The translations under genes were made by a program, and so were the position numbers. This document shows, piece after piece, positions 19,723 to 28,570 of a stretch of DNA of 64,000 bases (its first letter is position 1; each line of letters begins with the position of its first letter). Below the pieces are notes generated by a model. The model ran no database searches, had not been told where the DNA came from, and saw only the letters and a list, made by a program, of their open reading frames with translations. The stretch is taken from positions 62,001-126,000 of the forward strand of contig NZ_VIVL01000009.1 in NCBI RefSeq assembly GCF_007828835.1, read 5' to 3'. Source of the DNA: Variovorax beijingensis (lineage in GTDB: Bacteria > Pseudomonadota > Gammaproteobacteria > Burkholderiales > Burkholderiaceae_C).

Positions 19723-21891
19723 TTACCAGCGGTAGGTGGCCGTGGCCGTGACCTTGCGCTGGTCGCCGTAATAGCAATTGCCGTACTGGTCGCAGTTCGC
19801 GAAGTAGGTCTTGTCGGTCAGGTTGCGCACGTTCAGCGCAAGGCTCCAGCGGTCGATGTCGTAGCCGATCATCGCGTCGAACAAGGTGTACGAAGGCACC
19901 TGGATCGGCGCCTTGTTCAGGTCGCCGCGGTTCGAGCCGTTGAAGCGTGCGCCCAGCCCGACCTTGATGCCGTTGTCGAAGCGGTAGTCCGCCCAGAGCG
20001 CGGCGCGGTGCCTGGACACCGCGAGCAGCGGCGTGCCGATCTCGCTCGGCGTGCTGCTGGCCGTGATCTCCACCTTGGGCGTGTAGGCGTAGGACACCGT
20101 CACGTTCATGCGCTTGACGGGCTGGAAGGCCGCTTCGAGCTCCAGGCCGCGTACCAGCACCTCGCCGGTCTGGCGCGGGCGGAAGTTGGCATCGGCGGTG
20201 ATGTAGTTCTGGCGGCGCAGGTCGAAGATGGCGGCGCTGTAGCTGTCGGTGGTGCCCACGGGCTGGTAGCGCACGCCGGCTTCGTACTGGCGGCCGGTCT
20301 CGGGCTTGAACGGGCTCTTGGTGTCCGGGTTCAGACGCGCCGAGGGCGAGAACGATTCGGAGTAGCTCAGGTAGGGCGCCCAGCCGCTCGGGAAGGTGTA
20401 GACCAGGCCGCCGCGCTTGGTGAACTTGTGCTCGGGGATGTCGCTGCGCGTGCCGTCCAGGTTGCTGTGGATGATCGTGGAGGCGCGGTCGTAGCGGCCG
20501 CCGAGCGTGAGGCTCCAGCGCTCGCCCCACTTGATCTGGTCCTGGATGTACAGGCCGGTCTGCGTCAGGCGGGTGTTGGCGTCCACATAGGGCGCGGGCA
20601 CGAAGAACGGACCGCCGTACACGGGCGCGTAGATGTTGATGCTCGGTGCGCTGCCGCCGCTGTAGCTGGCCTGCTCGATGCCGGTGCGCTGGTGGTCCAG
20701 GCCGATCAGCACCTTGTGCTTCCAGTCGCCCGAGACGAAGTTGGCTTCGAGCTGGTTGTCCAGCGTGAAGGTCGAGACGCTCTCGCGGCTGCCCGAGATG
20801 CTTCGGCGCAGCATCTGGTAGTTGCGCGGATCGGAGACATTGCTGTTGAGCGGCACGATCGCGCGGCCCTGCACGGCGCCGTAGTCGACGTCGAGCCGGC
20901 CGTAGCGCAGGTTCTGGCGCGCGGTGAACGTGTCGTTGAAGCGGTGCTCGAACTCGTAGCCGACCATCCACTGGTTCACGTCGAAGTGGTTGAAGTTGGG
21001 GTCGCCCACGAAGAGCGAGTCGGGAATGTAGTTGCCGAAACGCGTGGGAATCAGCGAGCCGACCGTCGGGCGCCCGCGCGTGTACACGCCGCCACGCACG
21101 CGGTTGAAGTGCGACAGCAGCGTGAGCGTGGTGTCCGCGGAGGGGCGCCAGGTGAGCGAGGGCGCGATGTAGAAGCGGTCGTCGTCCATGCTGGCGGCCG
21201 GCAGCTTGCTGTCGCGGCCGACGGCCGTGAGGCGGTAGCTGAGCTTGCCTTCGGCATCGATGGGGCCGGAGAAGTCGGCGGCGATCTGGGTGCGGTGGTT
21301 GCTGCCCAGTTGCAGCTGCACTTCGCGCAGCGGCTCGGTGGTGGGGCGCTTGCTCACCACGTTGACCACGCCGCCGGGGCTGGCCTGGCCGTAGAGCACC
21401 GAGGCCGGTCCGCGCAGCACTTCGATGCGCTCCATGCCGTAGGGTTCGATCTGCCAGACGCCCCAGTTGCCGTTGTTGCGCAGGGGCATGCCGTCCAGGT
21501 AGAAGCCCGGCGCGTAGCCGTCGAAGCCGCGGATCGAGATCCAGTCGTAGCGCGAGTCGGCGCCGAAGACGGTGGTGCTCACGCCGGGGGTGTAGCCCAG
21601 CGCGTCCTTCACGGTGGTGGCGCCGATGGCGGCCGCGCGGTCGGCCGTGACCACCGAGATCGACTGGGGGGTTTCCAGGATCGGGGTGTCGGTCTTGGTG
21701 CCGGTGGCGCTGCGCTTGGCCACGTAGCCGCTCACATGGCCCTTGGCCGATGCTTCCGTATCGGCCGTGACGGTCACCGCCGGCAGGTTGCTGTCCTGCG
21801 AGAAGGCGGGGGCCGCCCAGAGGGTGCAGGCGGTTCCGAAGGCCGAGGCAAGCGCGGCGCTCAGCAGGCGGGGTCGGGGCAGGGGACGCAT
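19723..21891 (-). CDS. TonB-dependent siderophore receptor
   Basis: Outer-membrane beta-barrel that imports the ferric siderophore with energy from TonB-ExbBD; about 722 residues. I start at the ATG at 21891 because it begins a clear signal peptide (MRPLPRPRLLSAALASAF, cleaved near AFSQ). The mature protein starts almost at once with a TonB-box-like AVTVTA and the plug domain (PQSISVVT, ISIRGF, FYLDGMPL, VLRGPASVLYGQ). It ends in an aromatic residue (TYRW), as barrel proteins do. There is no N-terminal signalling (STN) domain, so it is not a FecA/FpvA-type transducer. It is the last gene of the leftward operon that also makes the hydroxamate groups, which fits uptake of the product of the adjacent NRPS. 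Confidence 0.95.
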   Translation of the reverse strand: MRPLPRPRLLSAALASAFGTACTLWAAPAFSQDSNLPAVTVTADTEASAKGHVSGYVAKRSATGTKTDTPILETPQSISVVTADRAAAIGATTVKDALGYTPGVSTTVFGADSRYDWISIRGFDGYAPGFYLDGMPLRNNGNWGVWQIEPYGMERIEVLRGPASVLYGQASPGGVVNVVSKRPTTEPLREVQLQLGSNHRTQIAADFSGPIDAEGKLSYRLTAVGRDSKLPAASMDDDRFYIAPSLTWRPSADTTLTLLSHFNRVRGGVYTRGRPTVGSLIPTRFGNYIPDSLFVGDPNFNHFDVNQWMVGYEFEHRFNDTFTARQNLRYGRLDVDYGAVQGRAIVPLNSNVSDPRNYQMLRRSISGSRESVSTFTLDNQLEANFVSGDWKHKVLIGLDHQRTGIEQASYSGGSAPSINIYAPVYGGPFFVPAPYVDANTRLTQTGLYIQDQIKWGERWSLTLGGRYDRASTIIHSNLDGTRSDIPEHKFTKRGGLVYTFPSGWAPYLSYSESFSPSARLNPDTKSPFKPETGRQYEAGVRYQPVGTTDSYSAAIFDLRRQNYITADANFRPRQTGEVLVRGLELEAAFQPVKRMNVTVSYAYTPKVEITASSTPSEIGTPLLAVSRHRAALWADYRFDNGIKVGLGARFNGSNRGDLNKAPIQVPSYTLFDAMIGYDIDRWSLALNVRNLTDKTYFANCDQYGNCYYGDQRKVTATATYRW

Positions 21892-22073
21892 AGGTTGAGG
21901 TACTCCAGGGGCAGTGAAAAAACGACGTGTTCGGGTTTCAGCGCAAGGCCTGCCGTATCCCGCAGTTCTGGCGCTTCCGTACATGAGACGTTTGAACTAC
22001 AAAAAGAGAGACACCCTGTACCAAATGCTTCAGCACGTACCCGCCACGCGCACCGCCGCGCCTCGGCGGCGGC

Positions 22074-23405
22074 CTAGATGCGGACGGCCTGGCGCTCGCT
22101 CCGGCCGGCGTTGGCGGCGCTGGCCGCGCCCGCCGTGCCCGGCATCGCCGGAATGGCCTTCAGCAGCGCGCTGCCGATCTCCCCCGTGCGCACCGAGGTC
22201 ACCGACAGCAGCGTGTCGCTCAGGCCGTGCGAGGACTCGCAGGCGCCCTGCAGGAAGATGGCGGGGCGGAAGTCCCCGGTGCTGCGCACGCGGTAGTGGC
22301 GGTCCACCGAGAAACCATCCAGGTACGGCGCGAGGGGGGTCAGCAGTTCCTTGTGCTGCTCGCGTGCGTAGCCGGTGGCGAGCACCACGGCGTCGTAGCG
22401 CGAGGTGCTTTCGCGGCCGGTGTTCCGGTCGCACATGGTCAGGTGGATGCCCTCGGCCGTGGCGTGGGCGGCGTGGATGTCGTGCCGGCGCAGGAAGCGC
22501 ATGCGGTTTTCGCCGCGCACCTTCTGCTGGTAGAACATCTTGAAGATCTGCTGGATCAGTTCCAGGTCGGCCACTGCGTAGTTGGTGTGGCCGAATTCCT
22601 CGAGCAGGGCGGCGCGCTCGTCGTCGGGCCGGCTGTACATGTAGTCGGTGAACTCGGCGTTGAACACCTCGTTCACGAAGGGGCTGTCGTCCGAGGGGCG
22701 GATGGAGCGGGCCCGCATGACGAGGTCGACCTGCGGCGCATGGGGGCGGCCCTGCAGGTCCATGAAGATCTCCGCGGCGCTCTGGCCGGCGCCGACGATG
22801 GCGATTCTTTGCGCGCCGTCCTGCGCGGCGATGCCCTGCAGGTAGCTGCTCGAATGGAACACGCGCGGGTCGCTGCGCAGCGCTCGGAAGCAGTCCGGAA
22901 TGTTGGGCATGCCGCCGATGCTGACCACGAGGTTGCGCGCGAGGCGCTCGCTCACGTGTCCCGTGCGGTCGTGCGAGCGCACGCGCAGCAGCGTCACGTC
23001 GCCGCCGTGGGCCTCGCGCTCGGGCAGCACCTCGAACACTTCCTCGCCGTAGACGCAGGCATCCTCGAACTGCGCGGCGGCCCAGGCCAGGTAGTCGTTG
23101 AACTCGTGGCGGCTCGGGAAGAAGGTCTTCAGGTTGATGAAGTCCTGCAGGCGCCTTTTCTCGTGCAGGTAGTTGATGAAGGTGAAGCGGCTGGTCGGGT
23201 TGCGCAGCGTGGCCAGGTCCTTCAGGAAGGAGATCTGCATGTGCGCATGCTCCAGCATCATGTCCTTGTGCCAGGCGAAGGTGGGCTGCTTCTCGATGAA
23301 CATTGCGTCGAGCCGGCGCCCCTCGCGCCGCTTCTCGTCGAGCGCGATCGCCAGCGCGATGTTCGAGGGGCCGAAGCCGATGCCGATGACGTCGTGAATG
23401 ACCAT
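22074..23405 (-). CDS. L-ornithine N5-monooxygenase (PvdA-like)
   Basis: FAD- and NADPH-dependent enzyme of 443 residues that hydroxylates the side-chain amine of ornithine, the first step in making a hydroxamate iron ligand. The N-terminal FAD motif is GIGFGPSNIALA near residues 8-19, the NADPH motif GAGQSAAE is near 215, and the late ATGY motif of this class is near 350. The substrate-side segment MQISFLKDL is also typical of the ornithine/lysine N-hydroxylase family. It starts at the ATG at 23405, 36 bases after the acyltransferase stop. Lysine rather than ornithine is possible, but the adjacent PvdF-like formyltransferase favours ornithine. Confidence 0.94.
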   Translation of the reverse strand: MVIHDVIGIGFGPSNIALAIALDEKRREGRRLDAMFIEKQPTFAWHKDMMLEHAHMQISFLKDLATLRNPTSRFTFINYLHEKRRLQDFINLKTFFPSRHEFNDYLAWAAAQFEDACVYGEEVFEVLPEREAHGGDVTLLRVRSHDRTGHVSERLARNLVVSIGGMPNIPDCFRALRSDPRVFHSSSYLQGIAAQDGAQRIAIVGAGQSAAEIFMDLQGRPHAPQVDLVMRARSIRPSDDSPFVNEVFNAEFTDYMYSRPDDERAALLEEFGHTNYAVADLELIQQIFKMFYQQKVRGENRMRFLRRHDIHAAHATAEGIHLTMCDRNTGRESTSRYDAVVLATGYAREQHKELLTPLAPYLDGFSVDRHYRVRSTGDFRPAIFLQGACESSHGLSDTLLSVTSVRTGEIGSALLKAIPAMPGTAGAASAANAGRSERQAVRI

Positions 23406-23441
23406 GGCGGATTCCTTTTTGCTGCGAAGCGGTTGAGCGGG

Positions 23442-24482
23442 TTAAACGGGCGTGGCGGACGCGGCTGCTGCAGCCGGCGCGTCGCTGCGCGGCAGCCAGA
23501 GGCTGTCGATGAAGTAGCGTTCGCGCAGCATCATCACGAGCTGTGCGCGCTTGTGCGGCAGGTCGAACTCCTTCACCTTGGCGTAGCCCGACTTGTCGAG
23601 GTTGCGGATCTGCTGCACGTGGTCGATGCGCGGCTCGCCCACGGCGCGCTGGGTGCGCGGGTCGCACAGGAAGATGTAGTGCGAGATGGAGGTGAGCCAC
23701 GCGGTGGCACAGGCCTTACCGCGGAACGACGGCTCGCCGACCAGCACGTGCCAGCCGCGGTCGTAGTCCTGCACGTCGTAGAAGGGCGCGATGCGGCTTT
23801 CCTTGGCCCAGTACATCTCGAAGTAGGCAAAGGGCTCGCCGTCGAAGCTCGCGATCATCGAGTACATGTGCGGGTCGCGGTCGATGCCCGAGAGGTAGGC
23901 GCGGTGCTTGTCCAGGTCGCCTTCCTCGTCCCAGATCTCGGCCACGTCGGGGTCGTTCATCCAGCGGTTGAAGATGCCCAGGTCGCGCTCGAGGTCGATG
24001 CTGCGAAACGAGAAGGTCTTGCCGAGCCACGGAATGAAGCGCTGGTAGAGCACGCCGCGCGGCTTGGGCGTGCGCAGCGGATGCACCTTGCCGTTGGTGA
24101 GCGCATAGCGCTGCGCCATCGGGGCATGCACGGTGGGAAGCCACAGGCGCGGCTGCTGCCAGAGCATGTCGCGAAAGGCGCGCACGCCGCCGTCCGGCGA
24201 CGCCAGCAGGACGCCGGTGTGGGTCAGCTCCTCGGCCGGCGCGGGCACCGCCACCGCGAGGCTCTTGTGCGCGGGGCGGTACTCGAAGGCGGCTTCCAGC
24301 GCCGCGAGCAGGTGAGGGGTGGAGGCCGCACTGCCGTCGACCCATTGGAGCGCGGCATCGGCCCCGCCGGCTGCGAGCTTCCAGAGCGAGCGGCTGCCGC
24401 CCTGGCGGCTGCGCACGGCGAGCATCTCGCCGTCCAGGGTGATGTCGTGCGGCGTGCCGTCGGCGTAGGAGGTGAGGGTCAT
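23442..24482 (-). CDS. Siderophore N-acyltransferase, GNAT fold (IucB/AlcB-like)
   Basis: Acetyl- or acyl-CoA-dependent transferase, 346 residues, which would acylate an N-hydroxylated amine to give a hydroxamate. The C-terminal half matches the aerobactin IucB/AlcB family: YFEMYWAKE, DYDRGWHVLVGEPSFRGK, a TQRAVGEP segment and DLPHKRAQLVMM. The N-terminal ~150 residues are less conserved, as in that family. The start at 24482 overlaps the formyltransferase stop (ATGA), so the two are probably translated together. It is odd that one locus carries both this enzyme and a formyltransferase; they may serve two different hydroxyornithines, or this one may have another acyl substrate. Confidence 0.88.
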   Translation of the reverse strand: MTLTSYADGTPHDITLDGEMLAVRSRQGGSRSLWKLAAGGADAALQWVDGSAASTPHLLAALEAAFEYRPAHKSLAVAVPAPAEELTHTGVLLASPDGGVRAFRDMLWQQPRLWLPTVHAPMAQRYALTNGKVHPLRTPKPRGVLYQRFIPWLGKTFSFRSIDLERDLGIFNRWMNDPDVAEIWDEEGDLDKHRAYLSGIDRDPHMYSMIASFDGEPFAYFEMYWAKESRIAPFYDVQDYDRGWHVLVGEPSFRGKACATAWLTSISHYIFLCDPRTQRAVGEPRIDHVQQIRNLDKSGYAKVKEFDLPHKRAQLVMMLRERYFIDSLWLPRSDAPAAAAASATPV

Positions 24483-25324
24483 GGGGTTCCTTCGGTGGAC
24501 CGGTGGCTCGCGAGCAGGGCCAGGCCCTGGTGGAGTGCCGGAAAGAGGCTGTGGTTGAAGTTGTTCCAGCGCAGCTCGAGGATCGAGTCCGCGGGGTCGA
24601 TGTGCGTGCCGAGCACGTCGTGGATGACCTCGCCGGAGTCGATGCCGTTGTCCACGTAGTGCAGCGAGGCGCCGGTCTTCAGGAGCAGCGGCGCGGGGAC
24701 GCTTTCCATCGTCTGCCAGTTCACGACCTTGCGGCCCTTGGCGCCGTGCAGCGCATCGAGCGTGGCGCAGGCGCCGCGGCGCTCGTAAGGCGACTCGATG
24801 CGCGTGATGCCGGGGTGGATGTTGACGATCCTGCGGTGAAAGGGCGCACCCGGGCGCACGAGTTCGTCCAGGATGACCAGGAGCCCGTCGAGCACGACGA
24901 TGTCGGCCTGCAGCGTGAGCAGCTTGTCCAGCAGGCGGCGCTCGAAGGCGCTCTTGGCGGCGGGTCGCTCTTTCGCGTCGAGCGGAAGCCGCCGGTACTC
25001 GGACGGCACCGCGTGGAGCATGCCGTTGAGCAGCTTGCCCTGCGCCTTCAGGTCGCCTGGAAAGATCCACTGGCGGCCGGGCTGGCAGGAGAAGCCGTAG
25101 TCCTGCAGCGCCGCGCGGTCCCGCGGCGAGCCTTCGTCGTCGTCGTAGACGATGCCTTCGAGCGAATAGGCCTCTCCCAGCGAGCTTTCGTCCAGTGCCT
25201 TGGCCAGGTATTCGAGCGGGGACGCCATGTAGCGCTGCGTGCCCTTGAAGTCGATGTACTGGCCGGCCTTGTCGGCGGCCGCGTTTCTCAAGGACAGGAT
25301 GTAGACGAGCTTTGCCTGGGACAT
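24479..25324 (-). CDS. N5-hydroxyornithine formyltransferase (PvdF-like)
   Basis: Folate-dependent formyltransferase, about 281 residues, expected to turn N5-hydroxyornithine into N5-formyl-N5-hydroxyornithine using 10-formyltetrahydrofolate. The core motif NIHPGITRIESPYERRG holds the family's Asn and His and resembles the SPY motif of PvdF. A late Asp in HYVDNGIDSGEVI fits the Asn-His-Asp catalytic set of formyltransferases. I start at the ATG at 25324 (MSQAKLVYIL); the longer reading begins with a TTG and adds a segment unlike the family. It sits between the FhuF-like reductase (94-base gap) and the acyltransferase (4-base overlap). Confidence 0.9.
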   Translation of the reverse strand: MSQAKLVYILSLRNAAADKAGQYIDFKGTQRYMASPLEYLAKALDESSLGEAYSLEGIVYDDDEGSPRDRAALQDYGFSCQPGRQWIFPGDLKAQGKLLNGMLHAVPSEYRRLPLDAKERPAAKSAFERRLLDKLLTLQADIVVLDGLLVILDELVRPGAPFHRRIVNIHPGITRIESPYERRGACATLDALHGAKGRKVVNWQTMESVPAPLLLKTGASLHYVDNGIDSGEVIHDVLGTHIDPADSILELRWNNFNHSLFPALHQGLALLASHRSTEGTP

Positions 25325-25418
25325 GGGTGTGGCGTGAAGGATGGATCGGCGTTGGAGTTGGCTTGGGAACAAGCGGGCGTGGGGCCTTCAGGAGAAGACG
25401 TGGCAGCGCGCCATCTGT

Positions 25419-26264
25419 TCACGGCTGCAGGATTTCGCCGGCGCTCTTGCGGTGCTGCGGCGCGAGCGGGCAGGCGCCGCAGTAGTCCTCGCACGGAAGC
25501 AGGTAGTAGAGGCAGCACTGGCGGTGCAGCTTGACCGGCCGGCCCTGGCCGGCGTCGACCGGCCGTACCTCGCGGCAGCGGGCGTGCAGCGGGTTGACCG
25601 GCCGGGCCTCGTCCGGCCAGGCGGGGTGGTGCAGGAGGCGGTCGCGGTCGTGCGCGATGTGGGCTGCACCGCCGGTCGCGGCCAGCGCCATGTCGAAGAT
25701 CGGTTCGAGGTGGCGCGCGGTGTTGCCCCACAGAATCTTGGGCGCAAGCCGCGTGAGGCTGCACAAGGCGAAAAAAAGCGGTTGCAGGTGCTGCCACAGC
25801 AGCGGCGCATAGCGCTGCGCGGTGTCCGCGCCGCGCAGCGCATCGCCCGGATGCAGCACATGAAAGCTCGAGGGTGCGCCCTTGTCGTCGAGCCGCACCC
25901 AGATGTGCTCCGCCGAAACCGGAAACACATGCTGCAGCACGCTGGCGGCCGCCACCACGGGCGGCAGCAGCGCGGAAAGGTAGTCCAGGCTCCACGCCGA
26001 GGCGACCGGCCGCAGGTCGCGCGCGCCGGCCGCGCCACGTGCGCGGGCGTGAAGGCGCAGCACGTCGGCCAGGAGCGAAGGCGAATGCGCCAGGTCGGCC
26101 ACGCGCAGCGCGCCGGCCGGTACCGCGTCCGCGCACTGCAGCCGTTCGGCATGCACGGCGAGTGCGCCCGGGAACAGGGGTTCCAGCAGCGCGATCACGA
26201 GGCGGCCTGCAAGAGGTGCGGGGAATGCATCCCTTGAAGACGGTTTGGCGGCGGTGGTGTTCAT
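25419..26264 (-). CDS. FhuF-type siderophore-iron reductase
   Basis: Cytoplasmic [2Fe-2S] protein of 281 residues that would reduce and release iron from the imported ferric siderophore. The signature is at the C-terminus: Cys pair at about 249-250, ten residues, then CGAC (about 261-264), which is the CC-x10-C-x2-C cluster motif of FhuF. An additional Cys lies at about 257. The N-terminal part is the usual divergent FhuF-like domain with DLRPVASAW and KILWGN. It is the first gene of the leftward operon and is divergent from the exporter gene, 133 bases away. Confidence 0.88.
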   Translation of the reverse strand: MNTTAAKPSSRDAFPAPLAGRLVIALLEPLFPGALAVHAERLQCADAVPAGALRVADLAHSPSLLADVLRLHARARGAAGARDLRPVASAWSLDYLSALLPPVVAAASVLQHVFPVSAEHIWVRLDDKGAPSSFHVLHPGDALRGADTAQRYAPLLWQHLQPLFFALCSLTRLAPKILWGNTARHLEPIFDMALAATGGAAHIAHDRDRLLHHPAWPDEARPVNPLHARCREVRPVDAGQGRPVKLHRQCCLYYLLPCEDYCGACPLAPQHRKSAGEILQP

Positions 26265-26397
26265 CCGTCACATCGCATGAACATTGCCGGGACCCAGCCG
26301 TCTATGCAGTAAGCGGCGTGCAGCCGCCCGGGCGATGTCGACAGGGCATGGCCGTTTTCAAGCCGTTTTGCCCCGGGTGGGCGGAAAGAGCCTTTGC
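26265..26397. promoter_or_regulatory. Divergent promoter region between reductase and exporter operons
   Basis: This 133-base gap separates two operons transcribed away from each other, so it must hold both promoters. I see no Fur-like palindrome here, unlike in front of the sigma factor gene, and no convincing sigma-70 boxes. That fits activation by the locus's own ECF sigma factor, but it is inference only. Confidence 0.4.
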
Positions 26398-28089
26398 ATG
26401 ACACCGACCACCACGGCCCCCCGTGGCCACACCTCCGAGCTCGGGCGCCTGCTCAAGCCGTTTCTTCCATGGATTGTCCTGTCCGCGGTCACCGGCATCA
26501 GCGCGGGTGCGGCCACCGTCGCGCTGCTGGGCACCATCAACCAGGTGCTCAACCGCGAGGGCGGCATGGCGGGCGGGCTGCTGCTGACCTTCGTCGGGCT
26601 GTGCGCGGTGGCGCTGCTGGGGCGCATGGCCTCGGACGTGTCGACCAACTTCGTCGGCCAGCGGCTGGTGGCACAGGTGCGCAAGAGCCTCGCGCAGAAG
26701 ATTCTCTCGGCGCCCATCGATGCGCTGGAGCGCTACCGCACGCATCGGCTGATGCCGGTGCTGTCGCAGGACGTGGACATGATCAGCGACGTGGCCTTCG
26801 TGCTGTCGTCCACGCTCATCGCGTTCGCGATTGCGCTGGGCTGCCTGGCGTACCTCGCGTACCTGTCGCTGCCGCTGTTCTGCCTGCTGGCGGTGGCGCT
26901 CGCGATCGGCGCGACCATCCAGACGCGCGCGCAGGTGCGCGCCGAAGCGGGTTTCTGGAAGGCGCGCGAATACGAGGAGCAGCTGCACAAGACCTACCGC
27001 GCGATCAGCGAAGGCGCGAAGGAATTCCGCATGCACCGCGCGCGCCGCACGCGGATGTTCGGCGGGCAGATCGAGCGCATCGTGGACAACATCCGCACCG
27101 TGAACGGACGCGCCATCAACACCTACGTGATGGCGACGGCCTTCGGCTCGGCGCTGTTCTTCCTGCTGATCGCGCTGATCCTGGGCTGGGCCGCGTTCCG
27201 GCCGACCGAGCCCGCGGTGCTGAGCGGCTTCGTGCTGGTGATGCTGTTCCTGAAGGGACCGGTGGACCAGATCGCGGGCGCGCTGCCGGGCGTGGGCCGG
27301 GCCAAGATCGCGTTCCGGCGCATCGCCGACCTGTCGGCGCGCTTTGCAACGCCGGAGTCGCACCTGCACCTGGAGCGCGCCTCCAACGGCGTGATGCTGA
27401 ACCGCGAGATCGCCATGCGCGGCGTGCGCTACGGCTTCGATGCGCCCGAGGGCGGCGAGGCTTTCACGCTCGGGCCGATCGACCTGTCGCTGCGGCCCGG
27501 CGAGATGGTGTTCATCGTGGGCGACAACGGCTCCGGCAAGACGACGCTGATCAAGCTGCTGCTCGGCCTCTATGCACCGCACGGCGGCGAAGTGCTGCTC
27601 GACGGCGGCGTGGTGACGCCGGAAGGGCGCGACGACTACAGGCAGCTGTTCACGACGGTGTTCTCGGACTTCTACCTGTTCGAGGATCTGGCGGCCGGCG
27701 AAGAGGGCGCGGGCACGGCCACGCTGCCGCAGACGGCGCTGCCCTACCTGGAACGCCTGGAAATCGCGCACAAGGTGAGCGTGAAGGACGGCGCCTTCAC
27801 CACCACCGATCTTTCGACCGGGCAGCGCAAGCGGTTGGCGCTGGTGCATGCGTACCTGGAAGGCCGCCCGGTGCTGGTGTTCGACGAATGGGCCGCCGAC
27901 CAGGATCCGGCCTTCCGGCATCTGTTCTACACGGAGCTCTTGCCCGAACTGCGCGCCAAGGGGCATCTGCTGGTGGTGATCTCGCACGACGACAGGTACT
28001 TCCACCTGGCCGACCGCGTGGTCACGATGCGCGCCGGAAAGATCGAGGAGGACAAGGCGTACGTCCCGCTGGAAAGCCTGGCTGCATGA
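26398..28089 (+). CDS. Cyclic-peptide/siderophore ABC exporter (PvdE/SyrD family)
   Basis: Fused membrane-plus-ATPase half transporter of about 563 residues, expected in the inner membrane to move the siderophore or its precursor to the periplasm. The N-terminal ~330 residues hold about six hydrophobic segments (for example FLPWIVLSAVTGISAG and ALFFLLIALILGWAAF). The nucleotide-binding domain has Walker A GDNGSGKTT near 376, signature LSTGQRKR near 471 and Walker B VLVFDEWAA near 491, all in the PvdE/SyrD style. I start at the ATG at 26398, since a longer reading adds a non-homologous leader. Its stop overlaps the start of a small gene (ATGA). Confidence 0.92.
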   Translation: MTPTTTAPRGHTSELGRLLKPFLPWIVLSAVTGISAGAATVALLGTINQVLNREGGMAGGLLLTFVGLCAVALLGRMASDVSTNFVGQRLVAQVRKSLAQKILSAPIDALERYRTHRLMPVLSQDVDMISDVAFVLSSTLIAFAIALGCLAYLAYLSLPLFCLLAVALAIGATIQTRAQVRAEAGFWKAREYEEQLHKTYRAISEGAKEFRMHRARRTRMFGGQIERIVDNIRTVNGRAINTYVMATAFGSALFFLLIALILGWAAFRPTEPAVLSGFVLVMLFLKGPVDQIAGALPGVGRAKIAFRRIADLSARFATPESHLHLERASNGVMLNREIAMRGVRYGFDAPEGGEAFTLGPIDLSLRPGEMVFIVGDNGSGKTTLIKLLLGLYAPHGGEVLLDGGVVTPEGRDDYRQLFTTVFSDFYLFEDLAAGEEGAGTATLPQTALPYLERLEIAHKVSVKDGAFTTTDLSTGQRKRLALVHAYLEGRPVLVFDEWAADQDPAFRHLFYTELLPELRAKGHLLVVISHDDRYFHLADRVVTMRAGKIEEDKAYVPLESLAA

Positions 28090-28322
28090 TGCGTGACCGT
28101 GTGCCCGACGATCCCGCTTTCGACGCCGCGTGGACGCTCTTTTGCACGCTGCACGATGCGCCCTCGCCGGAGCGCGCCGAAGAGCTCATCCGCTGGCTCG
28201 GCGTGGACCCCGGGAACATCTGCGCGCTGAACGACGTGCTCACCCTCTGGGCACTGACCGGGGCCGCGCTGATCAAGCCTGTGCTGGAACAGGCGTGCCA
28301 CGAAGAGGGGCGCTTGCAGTGA
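28086..28322 (+). CDS. Small protein of unknown function, coupled to the siderophore exporter
   Basis: A 78-residue acidic soluble protein starting at an ATG that overlaps the exporter stop by four bases (ATGA), which argues strongly for a real, co-translated gene. It has no signal peptide or membrane segment. It looks mostly alpha-helical, with Trp-containing repeats of the type AAWTLFCTLHDAPSPERAEE and ALNDVLTLWALTGAALIK, and carries three Cys. It is not MbtH: the conserved NxEDQYSLWP-like core is absent. A role with the exporter or the synthetases is inferred from position only. Confidence 0.72.
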   Translation: MMRDRVPDDPAFDAAWTLFCTLHDAPSPERAEELIRWLGVDPGNICALNDVLTLWALTGAALIKPVLEQACHEEGRLQ

Positions 28323-28339
28323 GGGCAAGGGCGCCCACG

Positions 28340-28555
28340 CTACTTCCGCAGCCCGCGCAACTGCGCAGCCATGCCGCCGAGGGCATCCCAGCGGCGGCGC
28401 GCTTCCTGGGCCGCGGCCGCATGCTCCGCCGACCGGCTGCGCCACCGCGCAAGCGCCAGGCGGGCCGCCATGGCGGCGTCGTGCGCAGCGATCTCGCTCT
28501 CCACGATCAGCGCGAGGGCACGCTCGATGAGTTTCTCGTTCGGGACGCTTGCCAC
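28340..28555 (-). CDS. Short FecR-N-terminal-like (DUF4880-like) protein, putative anti-sigma or sigma partner
   Basis: A 71-residue protein from a GTG start 15 bases after the sigma factor stop, on the same strand. Its second half, ARWRSRSAEHAAAAQEARRR followed by WDAL, resembles the N-terminal cytoplasmic domain of FecR anti-sigma regulators (W...S..H..A......W..L). Unlike full FecR proteins (about 320 residues) it has no membrane segment and no periplasmic domain. With a receptor that also lacks a signalling domain, classic cell-surface signalling seems absent, so it may be a soluble partner of the sigma factor. Resemblance is by eye. It could be a 3' remnant, but the frame is clean and the spacing operon-like. 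Confidence 0.62.
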   Translation of the reverse strand: MASVPNEKLIERALALIVESEIAAHDAAMAARLALARWRSRSAEHAAAAQEARRRWDALGGMAAQLRGLRK

Positions 28556-28570
28556 GATGCGGCCGGCCCG

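Noticed and set aside
19723..21891. Receptor as a signal transducer for the ECF sigma factor
   Set aside because: The mature N-terminus begins directly with a TonB-box-like stretch and plug; there is no room for the ~75-residue STN domain.
26265..26397. Fur box between the divergent reductase and exporter operons
   Set aside because: No 19-base palindrome resembling the consensus is present; best partial matches are no better than chance.
28086..28322. Possible MbtH-like protein
   Set aside because: Right size and context, but the conserved MbtH core with its Trp/Pro pattern is absent.
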